Below are positions 8,779 through 16,728 of a stretch of 64,000 bases of DNA, in pieces. Below the pieces are notes generated by a model. That model was not told where the DNA came from, ran no database searches, and saw nothing but the letters and a program-made list of their open reading frames with translations. Position 1 is the stretch's first letter, and the number at the start of each line of letters is the position of its first letter. The stretch is taken from contig NZ_RZMZ01000016.1 in assembly GCF_003992675.1 (NCBI RefSeq), positions 124,001 to 188,000 of the forward strand, written 5' to 3'. The position numbers and the translations under genes were made by a program. The DNA is from Flagellimonas marinaquae (GTDB lineage Bacteria; Bacteroidota; Bacteroidia; Flavobacteriales; Flavobacteriaceae).

Positions 8779-10101
8779 GTGACCGATAAGAATAGATTCA
8801 ACATAGAAAGCTTAGGGGCGTCCAATTTCCGGTCGCCACTACAATTGAGTACGATTAAGGGAGACAACATCTTTAATTTTGTAAGTGATGGGGATAGGTT
8901 GGTATTCGACCCTTCCATTTCTTACTTTAATCACTGCCTGACCAATAAAGAGGAACCAGTGTGTCTGGAAAAGGCTGGTCCAAGACAAGACCTCTTTTTT
9001 GATGCCAAGAACACTACGGCGGCCATAGTCACCTGTGGTGGCTTGTGCCCGGGAATCAACAATGTGATCCGTGGACTGGTCATGGCACTTCATTATTTCT
9101 ATGGAATCAAAAAAATTATTGGTATTCCCTACGGCTACGAAGGGCTGAATCCAGATAAAGGACATGAACTTGTGGAACTGACACCGGATAAGGTGAAGGA
9201 TATCCATCAATTTGGAGGAACTTTTTTAGGGTCTTCCCGTGGTGCACAGGATGTGTCGGTGATGGTGGATACCTTAGAAAACAATCAAGTGGACATGCTG
9301 TTCGCCATAGGCGGTGATGGCACCTTGAAAGGGGTGAACGCCATTGGTGAGGAAATCGCCAAACGGAACGGTAAGATCAGCGTGGTCGGCATACCAAAAA
9401 CCATCGATAATGATATCGATCTCATCGATGAGTCTTTTGGTTTTGAGACAGCTTTTGATGTGGCCAGCCCTATTTTACGCGATGCCCATAATGAGGCCAC
9501 GGGTGCCTTCAACGGAATTTCCATCATCAAACTCATGGGAAGGGATAGCGGCTTTATAGCGGCATCAGCGGCACTGGCCATGCCTGTGGTCAATTTTGTA
9601 CTGATACCCGAAATGGACTTTTCCTTGGAAGGGGAACATGGCTTTTTAAAAATTTTGGAGGAGCGATTGGAGCAGAAAAAACATGCCGTAATCGTTGTGG
9701 CCGAAGGGGCCGGACAACAATTGTTCACCAAAAAAGAGGAAGTGAAGGACGCATCGGGGAACGTCCAGCATCAAGACATTGGGGTTTTCCTAAAGGAAAA
9801 AATAGCAGACCACTTCAAAGGGAAAAGGCCGGTCACCATCAAATACATAGACCCTAGCTACATTGTGAGATGCGCTCCGGCCAACTCCAGCGACAGTGTC
9901 TACTGTAGCAGATTGGCCTATCACGCAGTACACGGGGCCATGGCCGGAAAAACCAAGTTTGTGGCCAGTAAGATCAACAACCGGTACGTTTATGTTCCCA
10001 TTACCGAAGTGACGAAAAAGAGAAAAAAAATCGATTTGGAAGGTGAGTTTTGGTTCTCGGTGCTACAAAGTACGGGACAGCCATTTTCGTTGGGACAATA
10101 A
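8779..10101 (+). CDS. ATP-dependent 6-phosphofructokinase, long plant-like type
   Basis: A 440-residue member of the PFK family with an N-terminal extension of about 75 residues, starting at GTG (no suitable ATG in frame near the start). Motifs: nucleotide loop TCGGLCPGINNVIRG (about 85-99), GGDGT (178-182) and PKTIDND (207-213). Gly after GGD is the ATP-type residue (PPi enzymes have Asp there), while Lys in PKTIDND is shared with PPi-type and plant enzymes. ATP is therefore the likely donor, with some doubt. It phosphorylates fructose-6-phosphate in glycolysis. It follows the gluconeogenic pckA by 12 bases, an odd pairing of opposing enzymes in one apparent operon. Confidence 0.92.
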   Translation: MTDKNRFNIESLGASNFRSPLQLSTIKGDNIFNFVSDGDRLVFDPSISYFNHCLTNKEEPVCLEKAGPRQDLFFDAKNTTAAIVTCGGLCPGINNVIRGLVMALHYFYGIKKIIGIPYGYEGLNPDKGHELVELTPDKVKDIHQFGGTFLGSSRGAQDVSVMVDTLENNQVDMLFAIGGDGTLKGVNAIGEEIAKRNGKISVVGIPKTIDNDIDLIDESFGFETAFDVASPILRDAHNEATGAFNGISIIKLMGRDSGFIAASAALAMPVVNFVLIPEMDFSLEGEHGFLKILEERLEQKKHAVIVVAEGAGQQLFTKKEEVKDASGNVQHQDIGVFLKEKIADHFKGKRPVTIKYIDPSYIVRCAPANSSDSVYCSRLAYHAVHGAMAGKTKFVASKINNRYVYVPITEVTKKRKKIDLEGEFWFSVLQSTGQPFSLGQ

Positions 10102-10148
10102 TCGGATTTAAACTGACAATTGTCATTAAATTTAAAATGAAAGGGTCA

Positions 10149-10156
10149 TAGATTTG
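10149..10156 (+). promoter_or_regulatory. Promoter -7 box for the HPF-like gene
   Basis: TAGATTTG fits TAnnTTTG and is 21 bases before the ATG at 10178. It suggests the HPF-like gene can be expressed separately from pckA and the phosphofructokinase gene. Confidence 0.5.
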
Positions 10157-10177
10157 ACCATAATCAAAACAATAATC

Positions 10178-10477
10178 ATGGAAGTACATGTTCAATATCA
10201 AAAGATGATGACCAGCGATGCGCTGACCCAATTGTTAATGAAAAAGTTAGAGGGGCTGGAACAAAAATATAGTTGGTTGATCAAAGCCAATGTGCTGTTC
10301 AAGACCGAAAATGATAAAACAGGAGAGGGTAAAATCTGTGAAATAGAATTGAGTGCCCCTGGTCCACGAATTTTTGCCAAATCCGATACCGACGATTTTG
10401 AAAAGTCCATGTCCAAGACGATAGACGACCTCAAAAGGCAGTTGGAGAAAAGACAGGCTACCTTTAGCACACACTGA
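10178..10477 (+). CDS. HPF/RaiA-like ribosome-associated factor
   Basis: A 99-residue short-form hibernation-factor-like protein (start chosen at the ATG giving MEVHVQYQKM; a TTG eight codons earlier is in the promoter box). It shows the S30AE/HPF beta-alpha-beta-beta-beta-alpha order: VHVQYQKMMTSDALTQLLMK, an inner strand SWLIKANVLFKTEND, strand KICEIELSAPGPRIFAKS, and a C-terminal helix of basic/acidic repeats KSMSKTIDDLKRQLEKR. Short HPF proteins bind the decoding region of resting 30S/70S ribosomes. The match is by pattern and length and residue conservation is modest, so a divergent family member is possible. It sits between metabolic genes rather than near rpoN, its usual neighbour in Proteobacteria. 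Confidence 0.78.
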   Translation: MEVHVQYQKMMTSDALTQLLMKKLEGLEQKYSWLIKANVLFKTENDKTGEGKICEIELSAPGPRIFAKSDTDDFEKSMSKTIDDLKRQLEKRQATFSTH

Positions 10478-10522
10478 ACAAAAGTGAAGTCCTTGCTGCA
10501 CACGAATCTATAAATCTATACA

Positions 10523-11149
10523 ATGAAAGCGACATTAATCGGTCTAAGTCTTCTGCTCCTTATGGGATGCTCGTCCACCAAATTGGTGGGTACATGGAAG
10601 AATCCGGATACCGTAATCTTTGATGCCTATCAAGTACTGGTAGTCGGAATGACACAGGAAGATGCCACTCGTGTGGAATTTGAGACCAAATTTGCCGATG
10701 CGCTTAAGAGTCAAGGTGTAGATGCCGTGCGCAGCATTGACCTTTTTGATGTGGAATTTACATCTGCCGAACGATCTGAACAGGAATTGGCAGAAGTAGA
10801 GGAGCAGCTATTGGATAAAGGGTTTGATGCCATCCTTTTCACCAAGCTTGTGGGTACGGAGAACCGAAGGACCTTTAAAGAGCATCTCAATGACATGGAC
10901 AAATTGTTCATGCGATTCAGTACGGATTACCTGGAGCACCAAGACATCTATTACGACCCTGAGTACTACGATACTTTTAGTATTTATCACGCGGAGACGT
11001 CGCTCTACTGTATTTGTATTGGAAAGGAAATAGAACTAATTTGGAGGGGAGAGGTTAATGTTACCGAACCCAATAACATCAACAAAGCAATTGATTCCTA
11101 TATCAAATTAGTGACAAAATCAATGGGAGAGGTAGATGTGATTTTTTAA
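10523..11149 (+). CDS. Hypothetical lipoprotein
   Basis: A 208-residue protein with a typical lipoprotein signal (MKATLIGLSLLLLMGCSSTK; lipidated Cys at residue 16). The mature part opens with LVGTWKNPDTVIFDAYQVLV and contains an alternating alpha/beta stretch in which a charged helix (EQELAEVEEQLLDKG) is followed by FDAILFTKLVG. This layout, where an ageing or CsgG-like fold is used to sum cell-envelope signals, resembles DUF4136-type lipoproteins, but I do not recognise the family firmly. A Tyr/Asp-rich region (DIYYDPEYYDTFSIYH) precedes the last strands. The stop overlaps by 4 bases the stop of a small convergent gene. Confidence 0.75.
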   Translation: MKATLIGLSLLLLMGCSSTKLVGTWKNPDTVIFDAYQVLVVGMTQEDATRVEFETKFADALKSQGVDAVRSIDLFDVEFTSAERSEQELAEVEEQLLDKGFDAILFTKLVGTENRRTFKEHLNDMDKLFMRFSTDYLEHQDIYYDPEYYDTFSIYHAETSLYCICIGKEIELIWRGEVNVTEPNNINKAIDSYIKLVTKSMGEVDVIF

Positions 11150-11295
11150 GACGACATTCCCAAGGCCTCCAAAACCCCTAAAAAGTCCAAAACAATCAAA
11201 ACCGGAATTGCGATCAGAATAACAATCAATATGAAAACCATGATGCGCAAAAAACCGACCATAAGTTTGTTGCCAAAGCTAATTTCATCTGCCAT
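11146..11295 (-). CDS. Small single-pass membrane protein, 49 residues
   Basis: An ATG at 11295 (complement) opens a 49-codon frame that fills the gap between two larger genes. It reads MADEISFGNKLMVGFLRIM, then a strongly hydrophobic helix of about 25 residues (FILIVILIAIPVLIVLDFLG), and ends EALGMSS. The polar, slightly acidic head and the Lys/Arg before the helix predict a single transmembrane segment with the N-terminus inside or at the interface. The frame overlaps the end of the lipoprotein gene by only 4 bases, so it is not a shadow ORF. The helix is continuous and uninterrupted by rare codons, which favours a real gene. Function unknown. Confidence 0.6.
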   Translation of the reverse strand: MADEISFGNKLMVGFLRIMVFILIVILIAIPVLIVLDFLGVLEALGMSS

Positions 11296-11400
11296 AATAG
11301 TGTAATTTCTTTCAATTTAAGAAATTATTTGCGCATTCCCTTTATTTTCCATTGTACTATTCGACTAACGGATGGATTTGCGGCATGTGCTGTAAACCAA

Positions 11401-12792
11401 TTATTTGGAGCGTTCGTTTTTACGGCTGAGCAATTTGCCTAGCTCTTCGAGGCTAATTCCCTTGGTCTCCGGCATCATAAAGATGACCCACAGCAATTGG
11501 AGCACCATCATAACGGCAAAGAAGATAAAGATGGGCCAGGGATTATCCTTAAAAATCCCAATCTCGGCATCAAGAAAAGTTGGGGTGAGTAATGTAATGA
11601 GTGCGGCAAAGACCCAGTGTGTACCTGTTCCCCAAGATTGTCCGTAGGAACGCACCTTATTAGGGAATATTTCGGAAATGAACACCCAAATCACTGCACC
11701 CTGCCCCACAGCATGCGAGGCGATAAAAATCAATATAAAAGTGAGCAGCAATACCGAACTTGCACCGGAGTAAAAGCACCAGCCCACCATGGCCAAGCTA
11801 ATGATGTAGCCAATGGAACCGATATACATTAATTGCTTGCGCCCAAGCTTATCGATCAAGGAGATGCCCACAAAGGTGAATATGAGATTGATGACCCCTA
11901 TGGAAATGGAACTAAAGAGTGATTCGCCCGAAGCAAGGCCAGCACGTTCGAGAATTTCAGGAGCGTAGTACAGTACAAAATTGATGCCCGACAATTGATT
12001 GAAAAAGGCAATCAAGAAGGCCAGCATAAGTGGTTTGTTATACTTTCCTGAAAACAGGCTGTCTTGTTGCTTTTCAGTGGTCTCCACCAAAGCGATTTTG
12101 ATTTCTTCCAAATGTATAGACGCCCTGTCCTTGGCGATGCCCAATAAGGTAATGGACTCCATCACGATGGCATCGGCACGATTCTTCATGAGCAACCATC
12201 TGGGGCTGTTCGGTATTTTAAATACCATTAGGGTGTAGATCAAAGCAGGTAGCCCTTCAATGCCCAACATCCAGCGCCAAGCGATGCTTTCATCAAAAAT
12301 AATCCCAATGAGATAGTTGGAAATAAATGCGATGAGGATACCAAAAACAATATTGAACTGGTACATGGCCGTCAACCGGCCCCGGGTCTGTGCCGTGGAA
12401 ATCTCCGAAATATAAACCGGAGCCGCAACGGAGGATGCTCCTACGCCAATACCACCGATAAATCTGAACAGTGAAAAACTGTACGGTTCAGGAGCAAACG
12501 CAGAGCCAACTGCCGACGCAAAATAGAGGATTCCAATCCAGAACAAGGTTTTCTTGCGTCCCAACCTATCGGTGGGAATCCCGCCAAAAAGCGAGCCCAA
12601 CACCGTTCCCCAAAGGGCCATGGACATGATAAAAATACCGTGGAACGTAAAAATGGAATCGCCCAAGAACCAGTTGGTCTGCCAAATTTCCTTTATGGGC
12701 TGGTTGGCACCGGAGATCACAACGGTGTCGAACCCAAACAAAAAGCCCGCTAGGGCCGCCGTCAACGAAATTCTAAAAATGCGCTTGTCCAT
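11401..12792 (-). CDS. Sugar porter family MFS transporter
   Basis: A 463-residue, 12-helix inner-membrane symporter of the XylE/GalP/GLUT type. Signatures: the first-loop motif TDRLGRKK (about residue 80), its second-half copy DKLGRKQ (about 310), the sugar-porter PNSPRWLL after helix 6, the QLSGINFVLYYAPEIL stretch of helix 7 that contacts sugar, and the C-terminal PETKGISLEELGKLL. Length and order are those of proton-coupled hexose/pentose carriers. It stands alone on the minus strand with about 100 bases before the start of the small membrane protein and 32 bases after the Kdo transferase gene, so it may be read from the same promoter as the latter. Exact sugar unknown. Confidence 0.93.
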   Translation of the reverse strand: MDKRIFRISLTAALAGFLFGFDTVVISGANQPIKEIWQTNWFLGDSIFTFHGIFIMSMALWGTVLGSLFGGIPTDRLGRKKTLFWIGILYFASAVGSAFAPEPYSFSLFRFIGGIGVGASSVAAPVYISEISTAQTRGRLTAMYQFNIVFGILIAFISNYLIGIIFDESIAWRWMLGIEGLPALIYTLMVFKIPNSPRWLLMKNRADAIVMESITLLGIAKDRASIHLEEIKIALVETTEKQQDSLFSGKYNKPLMLAFLIAFFNQLSGINFVLYYAPEILERAGLASGESLFSSISIGVINLIFTFVGISLIDKLGRKQLMYIGSIGYIISLAMVGWCFYSGASSVLLLTFILIFIASHAVGQGAVIWVFISEIFPNKVRSYGQSWGTGTHWVFAALITLLTPTFLDAEIGIFKDNPWPIFIFFAVMMVLQLLWVIFMMPETKGISLEELGKLLSRKNERSK

Positions 12793-12824
12793 GTAGGTTG
12801 AATTTTGCTAAAGCTAACCAAATT

Positions 12825-14066
12825 TTACAAAACCGTGGAAATGTATTTCATGATCAAATCGGACGCCCCCTTGTTGGAGTTGATGTAATCCGAATTGATT
12901 TTCCCCTTATTTTGTAGCGTGGTCGGATGGTCGAGCAAATCTTTCATCAAATTGATAAAACTGTCTTTGCTGGAAACTGGAACTATACCTCCTGCCTTAA
13001 CCAGGTCTTCTGCTTCCTTGAAGCCTTCAAATTGCGGGCCTATGACAATGGGTATCCCAAAAACCGCTGGTTCCATGGTATTGTGCAATCCTGTGGCAAA
13101 GCCACCGCCCACATAGGCAATATTGGCATAACTGTAAATCTTGGTCAATAGCCCAATAGTGTCAATGATCAAGACATCCACTTCCTTTAAATTTTGGTTG
13201 CCCAGTTCGGAATAGCAAACCGTATTTTTTTTGAGTGCGGCGGTAATTTTATCAATATGCGACGGCTTAATTTGATGTGGGGCAATCACCAACTTCAATC
13301 GTTCTTTAGTATGGTTGATGTAATCGATAAGGATGGCCTCGTCTTCCGGCCAAGTGCTCCCCGCAACCAAACACAATTGATTGTTCTTGAAACTGTCCAT
13401 AAAATCCAACCGATTGTTGCGTTCCAGAATTTCCGATACGCGGTCCAGTCGGGTATCGCCTCCCACTTGCGCGTTTGCAATGCCAATGGACTCCAATAGC
13501 TTTTTGGAATCATCATCCTGCACAAAGTATGCATCGAATTTTTGAAGGCTTTTCCGCATAAACCCACCATAGGCCTTAAAATAGATTTGTCTTTTGGAAA
13601 AAATGGCCGATATCAAAAGGGTAGGAATGTTTTGTTTTTTTAACTGATGTAGATAGTTGGGCCAAACCTCGTACTTCACAAAAATGGCCAGTTCGGGTTG
13701 TACCAGTTTCAAAAAACGTTTGGCGTTGGAAAGATGGTCAATGGGCAGATAGACCACCACATCGGCTGCTGGGGTATTCTTTTTTACCTCATAACCGGAA
13801 GGTGAGAAGAAACTGAGCACTAATTTATGGTTGGGATATTGGGAGCGCAAGCGCTCCAAAATGGGCAATCCTTGCTCAAATTCGCCCAAAGAGGCTACAT
13901 GCATCCAAATGGTTATGTCCCCAGGAGCCAATTTTTCTTTCAAAATGGAGAACGTTTGCTTCCTGCCATGGACAAACAACTTGATCTTGGCATTGAAAAG
14001 GGCGACCACATGTAGGCCTAACCAGGTAATGTTGATGAGAATATGGTAAATAAAACGCAAAGACAT
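12825..14066 (-). CDS. waaA: 3-deoxy-D-manno-octulosonic acid (Kdo) transferase
   Basis: A 413-residue GT-B glycosyltransferase (family GT30) that adds Kdo from CMP-Kdo to lipid IVA in LPS core assembly. It has an N-terminal membrane anchor helix (about 5-25), followed by WMHVASLGEFEQGLP, whose Glu62 corresponds to the catalytic base. The acceptor domain contains FVKYEVWPNYLHQL. The C-terminal nucleotide domain has GGGFATGLHNTMEPAVFGIP, the conserved donor-binding loop. Length matches bacterial WaaA. It is divergent from the sugar aminotransferase and GalE genes, consistent with a surface-polysaccharide neighbourhood. Confidence 0.93.
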   Translation of the reverse strand: MSLRFIYHILINITWLGLHVVALFNAKIKLFVHGRKQTFSILKEKLAPGDITIWMHVASLGEFEQGLPILERLRSQYPNHKLVLSFFSPSGYEVKKNTPAADVVVYLPIDHLSNAKRFLKLVQPELAIFVKYEVWPNYLHQLKKQNIPTLLISAIFSKRQIYFKAYGGFMRKSLQKFDAYFVQDDDSKKLLESIGIANAQVGGDTRLDRVSEILERNNRLDFMDSFKNNQLCLVAGSTWPEDEAILIDYINHTKERLKLVIAPHQIKPSHIDKITAALKKNTVCYSELGNQNLKEVDVLIIDTIGLLTKIYSYANIAYVGGGFATGLHNTMEPAVFGIPIVIGPQFEGFKEAEDLVKAGGIVPVSSKDSFINLMKDLLDHPTTLQNKGKINSDYINSNKGASDLIMKYISTVL

Positions 14067-14122
14067 CTTTTTTGCTAAAATACATTCTTTCGGTCAGAGG
14101 CCATTATAGCATCTTAATTTCT

Positions 14123-14130
14123 TAATTTTG
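14123..14130 (+). promoter_or_regulatory. Promoter -7 box for the aminotransferase-galE genes
   Basis: TAATTTTG fits TAnnTTTG and is 19 bases before the ATG at 14149. Confidence 0.55.
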
Positions 14131-14148
14131 AATCATTAATTTATTCGG

Positions 14149-15303
14149 ATGAAAAAAATTCAAATGGTTGACCTCAAAGGTCAGTATGAAGGCATAAAAA
14201 CAGAGGTCAATGAAGCCATAGCGGAAATCTTGGACTCTTCCGCGTTCATAAATGGTCCACATGTGCAAGCGTTCCAAAACGAATTGCAGGATTATTTAGG
14301 GGTAAAGCATGTGATTCCATGTGCAAACGGAACCGACGCCCTCCAAATATGTATGATGGGACTTGGATTAAAGCCAGGTGATGAGGTGATCACAGCCGAT
14401 TTCACCTTCGCCGCAACCGTAGAGGTGATTGGTCTGTTACAATTGACGCCGGTTTTGGTAGATGTACGCCAAGATACTTTTAATATCGATGTCAACGCTA
14501 TTGAAAAGGCCATTACACCAAAAACCAAGGCCATTGTGCCCGTCCATCTATTCGGGCAATGTGCCGATATGGATGCGATTATGGAACTGGCGAAAAAACA
14601 TGATCTCTATGTAATCGAGGATAATGCGCAAGCCATAGGTGGATCTTACTTCTCCAAAGATGGTTCCAAGCAAAAGGCGGGTACCATTGGGCATATTGGA
14701 GCCACCTCTTTTTTTCCATCCAAGAACCTAGGCTGTTATGGGGACGGGGGTGCCATCTTTACCAATGATGATGATTTGGCACATATCATTCGTGGAATCG
14801 TAAATCACGGGATGTACAAAAGATATTATCACGATGTGGTCGGTGTCAATTCCCGATTGGACTCCATTCAGGCAGCGGTATTGCGTGCCAAGCTTCCCAA
14901 ATTGGATTATTATAACCAGAAGCGTTGGGAGGCAGCATCAAAATATACCAAGGCATTCCGAGGCCAAGAGCATATTGTGCCGCCGCGCATACCTTGTGAA
15001 TGCGAAATCGGGAAAAGTCTTTGCGACTGTCATGTGTTCCACCAGTACACCCTTCGTATTTTGAACGGAAAACGGGATGGTCTTGTGCAACATTTGAACG
15101 ATAACGACGTTCCCTGTGGTGTGTATTATCCAGTACCACTGCATAAACAAAAGGCCTATGCCGATGAACGATACAATGAAGATGATTTCCCTGTGACCAA
15201 CCAATTGGTAAACGAGGTGATTTCTTTGCCCATGCATACGGAGCTGGATGATGAACAAATTGATTACATAACCAATTTGGTTATCGACTTTGTAAACAAA
15301 TAA
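14149..15303 (+). CDS. DegT/DnrJ/EryC1/StrS-family sugar aminotransferase
   Basis: A 384-residue PLP enzyme that aminates a nucleotide-linked keto-sugar. It has the family opening (KIQMVDLKGQYEGIKTEV), the cofactor-contacting NGTDALQI and EDNAQAIGG, and the PLP lysine in SFFPSKNLGCYGDGG. An unusual loop near residue 284 contains C-x-C, then a second C-x-C-H (IPCECEIGKSLCDCHVFHQY). This four-Cys/His cluster is not part of the standard fold and could bind a metal. A similar loop is, from memory, present in other flavobacterial members. galE follows after 2 bases. The pair suggests synthesis of an amino sugar for LPS, capsule or glycoprotein. Confidence 0.92.
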   Translation: MKKIQMVDLKGQYEGIKTEVNEAIAEILDSSAFINGPHVQAFQNELQDYLGVKHVIPCANGTDALQICMMGLGLKPGDEVITADFTFAATVEVIGLLQLTPVLVDVRQDTFNIDVNAIEKAITPKTKAIVPVHLFGQCADMDAIMELAKKHDLYVIEDNAQAIGGSYFSKDGSKQKAGTIGHIGATSFFPSKNLGCYGDGGAIFTNDDDLAHIIRGIVNHGMYKRYYHDVVGVNSRLDSIQAAVLRAKLPKLDYYNQKRWEAASKYTKAFRGQEHIVPPRIPCECEIGKSLCDCHVFHQYTLRILNGKRDGLVQHLNDNDVPCGVYYPVPLHKQKAYADERYNEDDFPVTNQLVNEVISLPMHTELDDEQIDYITNLVIDFVNK

Positions 15304-15305
15304 AC

Positions 15306-16328
15306 ATGAAAATACTTGTAACTGGTGGTCTGGGCTTTATTGGTTCCCATACTGCAGTGGAACTCCAGAATGAGGGCCATGAGGTGGTCATTGTGGACAA
15401 CCTCTCCAATTCTTCCAAGGATGTTTTGGATGGTATTATCGCCATAACGGGAAAAAGACCCATTTTTGAAGAATTTGACCTACGTGAAAAATCAAAGGTT
15501 CAAGATTTCTTCACTAAACACAGCGATATTGCAGGTGTTATCCATTTTGCAGCATCCAAAGCGGTAGGGGAAAGCGTGGAAAACCCATTGTTGTATTATG
15601 AGAACAATCTTGGGGTGCTGGTCTACATCCTTCAAGAGCTAAAGAAAAAGAACGGTGCGAGTTTTATTTTCAGTAGCTCCTGTACCGTTTATGGCCAAGC
15701 GGACCAAATGCCGATTACCGAATCCGCCCCGGTTAAACCTGCCGAATCCCCTTACGGAAATACCAAACAAGTGGGAGAAGAAATTATTCGGGATATCTGC
15801 AAGGTAACACCAGAACTTAAGGCGATTGCCCTTCGATATTTTAATCCTATTGGAGCGCATCCTTCCGTAAAGTTGGGTGAATTGCCCATTGGAGTGCCCC
15901 AAAATTTGGTTCCTTTTATCACACAAACAGGGGTTGGGTTGCGCAAGGAGCTCTCTGTGTTTGGAGATGACTACCCCACCGAGGACGGCACCTGTATTCG
16001 AGATTATATCCATGTAGTGGATTTGGCAAAGGCCCACGTTGCAGCCCTTCAGCGATTGTTGGAAAACAAAAATGAAAGCAACTACGAGGTTTTTAATTTG
16101 GGCACAGGAAAAGGCAGTTCCGTATTGGAGGTAATACAGAGCTTTGAGCGTGTTACTGGTGAAAAGTTAAACTATAAAATTGTGGGTAGGCGGCCAGGTG
16201 ATGTCATTCAGGCGTATGCCGATACCACCAAGGCCAACCAAGTATTGGGGTGGAAAGCAGAATCCAGTTTGGACGATGCCATGAAATCGGCCTGGGAATG
16301 GGAGAAAAAGGTAAGAAACGCCACATAG
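15306..16328 (+). CDS. galE: UDP-glucose 4-epimerase
   Basis: A 340-residue short-chain dehydrogenase that interconverts UDP-glucose and UDP-galactose (possibly also the GlcNAc forms). It has the NAD-binding TGGLGFIGSHTA (about 6-17), the catalytic SSSCTVYG and YGNTK (S..YxxxK), and the substrate segment ALRYFNPIGAHPS. The catalytic triad is complete. It starts 2 bases after the aminotransferase stop and is probably co-translated with it. Length fits GalE, without extra domains. Confidence 0.95.
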   Translation: MKILVTGGLGFIGSHTAVELQNEGHEVVIVDNLSNSSKDVLDGIIAITGKRPIFEEFDLREKSKVQDFFTKHSDIAGVIHFAASKAVGESVENPLLYYENNLGVLVYILQELKKKNGASFIFSSSCTVYGQADQMPITESAPVKPAESPYGNTKQVGEEIIRDICKVTPELKAIALRYFNPIGAHPSVKLGELPIGVPQNLVPFITQTGVGLRKELSVFGDDYPTEDGTCIRDYIHVVDLAKAHVAALQRLLENKNESNYEVFNLGTGKGSSVLEVIQSFERVTGEKLNYKIVGRRPGDVIQAYADTTKANQVLGWKAESSLDDAMKSAWEWEKKVRNAT

Positions 16329-16364
16329 GTCGTCCTAAATTGCCTTTTTTATCGTAGATAAGGT

Positions 16365-16721
16365 ATGCTGTCCAACTTTACAAACAGTCTGGAGTTGCTG
16401 GAAGCGGTCCAGCAGGAACAACTCTATCACAAATTGCTACATCAGCTCAAAAAGGATTTTGAATTGGCCAATGTGCCTATAAATATCCCTATGGACATTG
16501 CTCCCGAAGAGCTCAAAAGCACCATTCACGAGAAAGTCTATTTTCTAATGGTGGAAAAGTTCCCCGAATATCTAAACCTTTTGTATGTGGTAGATATTTC
16601 TGAAAAGGAAGTCAAAAAAATAGCTCCCGCCGATGTGGTCGACATTTCGGCGGAAGTATCTTTTTTACTGTTGAAACGGGAATGGCAAAAGGTATGGTAC
16701 AAGGCCAAATATAGCCGCTGA
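16365..16721 (+). CDS. Conserved hypothetical protein, 118 residues
   Basis: A small soluble protein with no signal peptide or membrane helix. It is mostly helical by eye: an amphipathic first half (LELLEAVQQEQLYHKLLHQL) and a second half with KVYFLMVEKFPEYLNLLYVV that reads as a buried strand/helix. I do not recognise a domain, though the sequence has the even composition of a real gene. It lies 36 bases after galE on the same strand and may share its transcript. It ends 8 bases before the convergent acyltransferase. Confidence 0.7.
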   Translation: MLSNFTNSLELLEAVQQEQLYHKLLHQLKKDFELANVPINIPMDIAPEELKSTIHEKVYFLMVEKFPEYLNLLYVVDISEKEVKKIAPADVVDISAEVSFLLLKREWQKVWYKAKYSR

Positions 16722-16728
16722 CCTAGCA

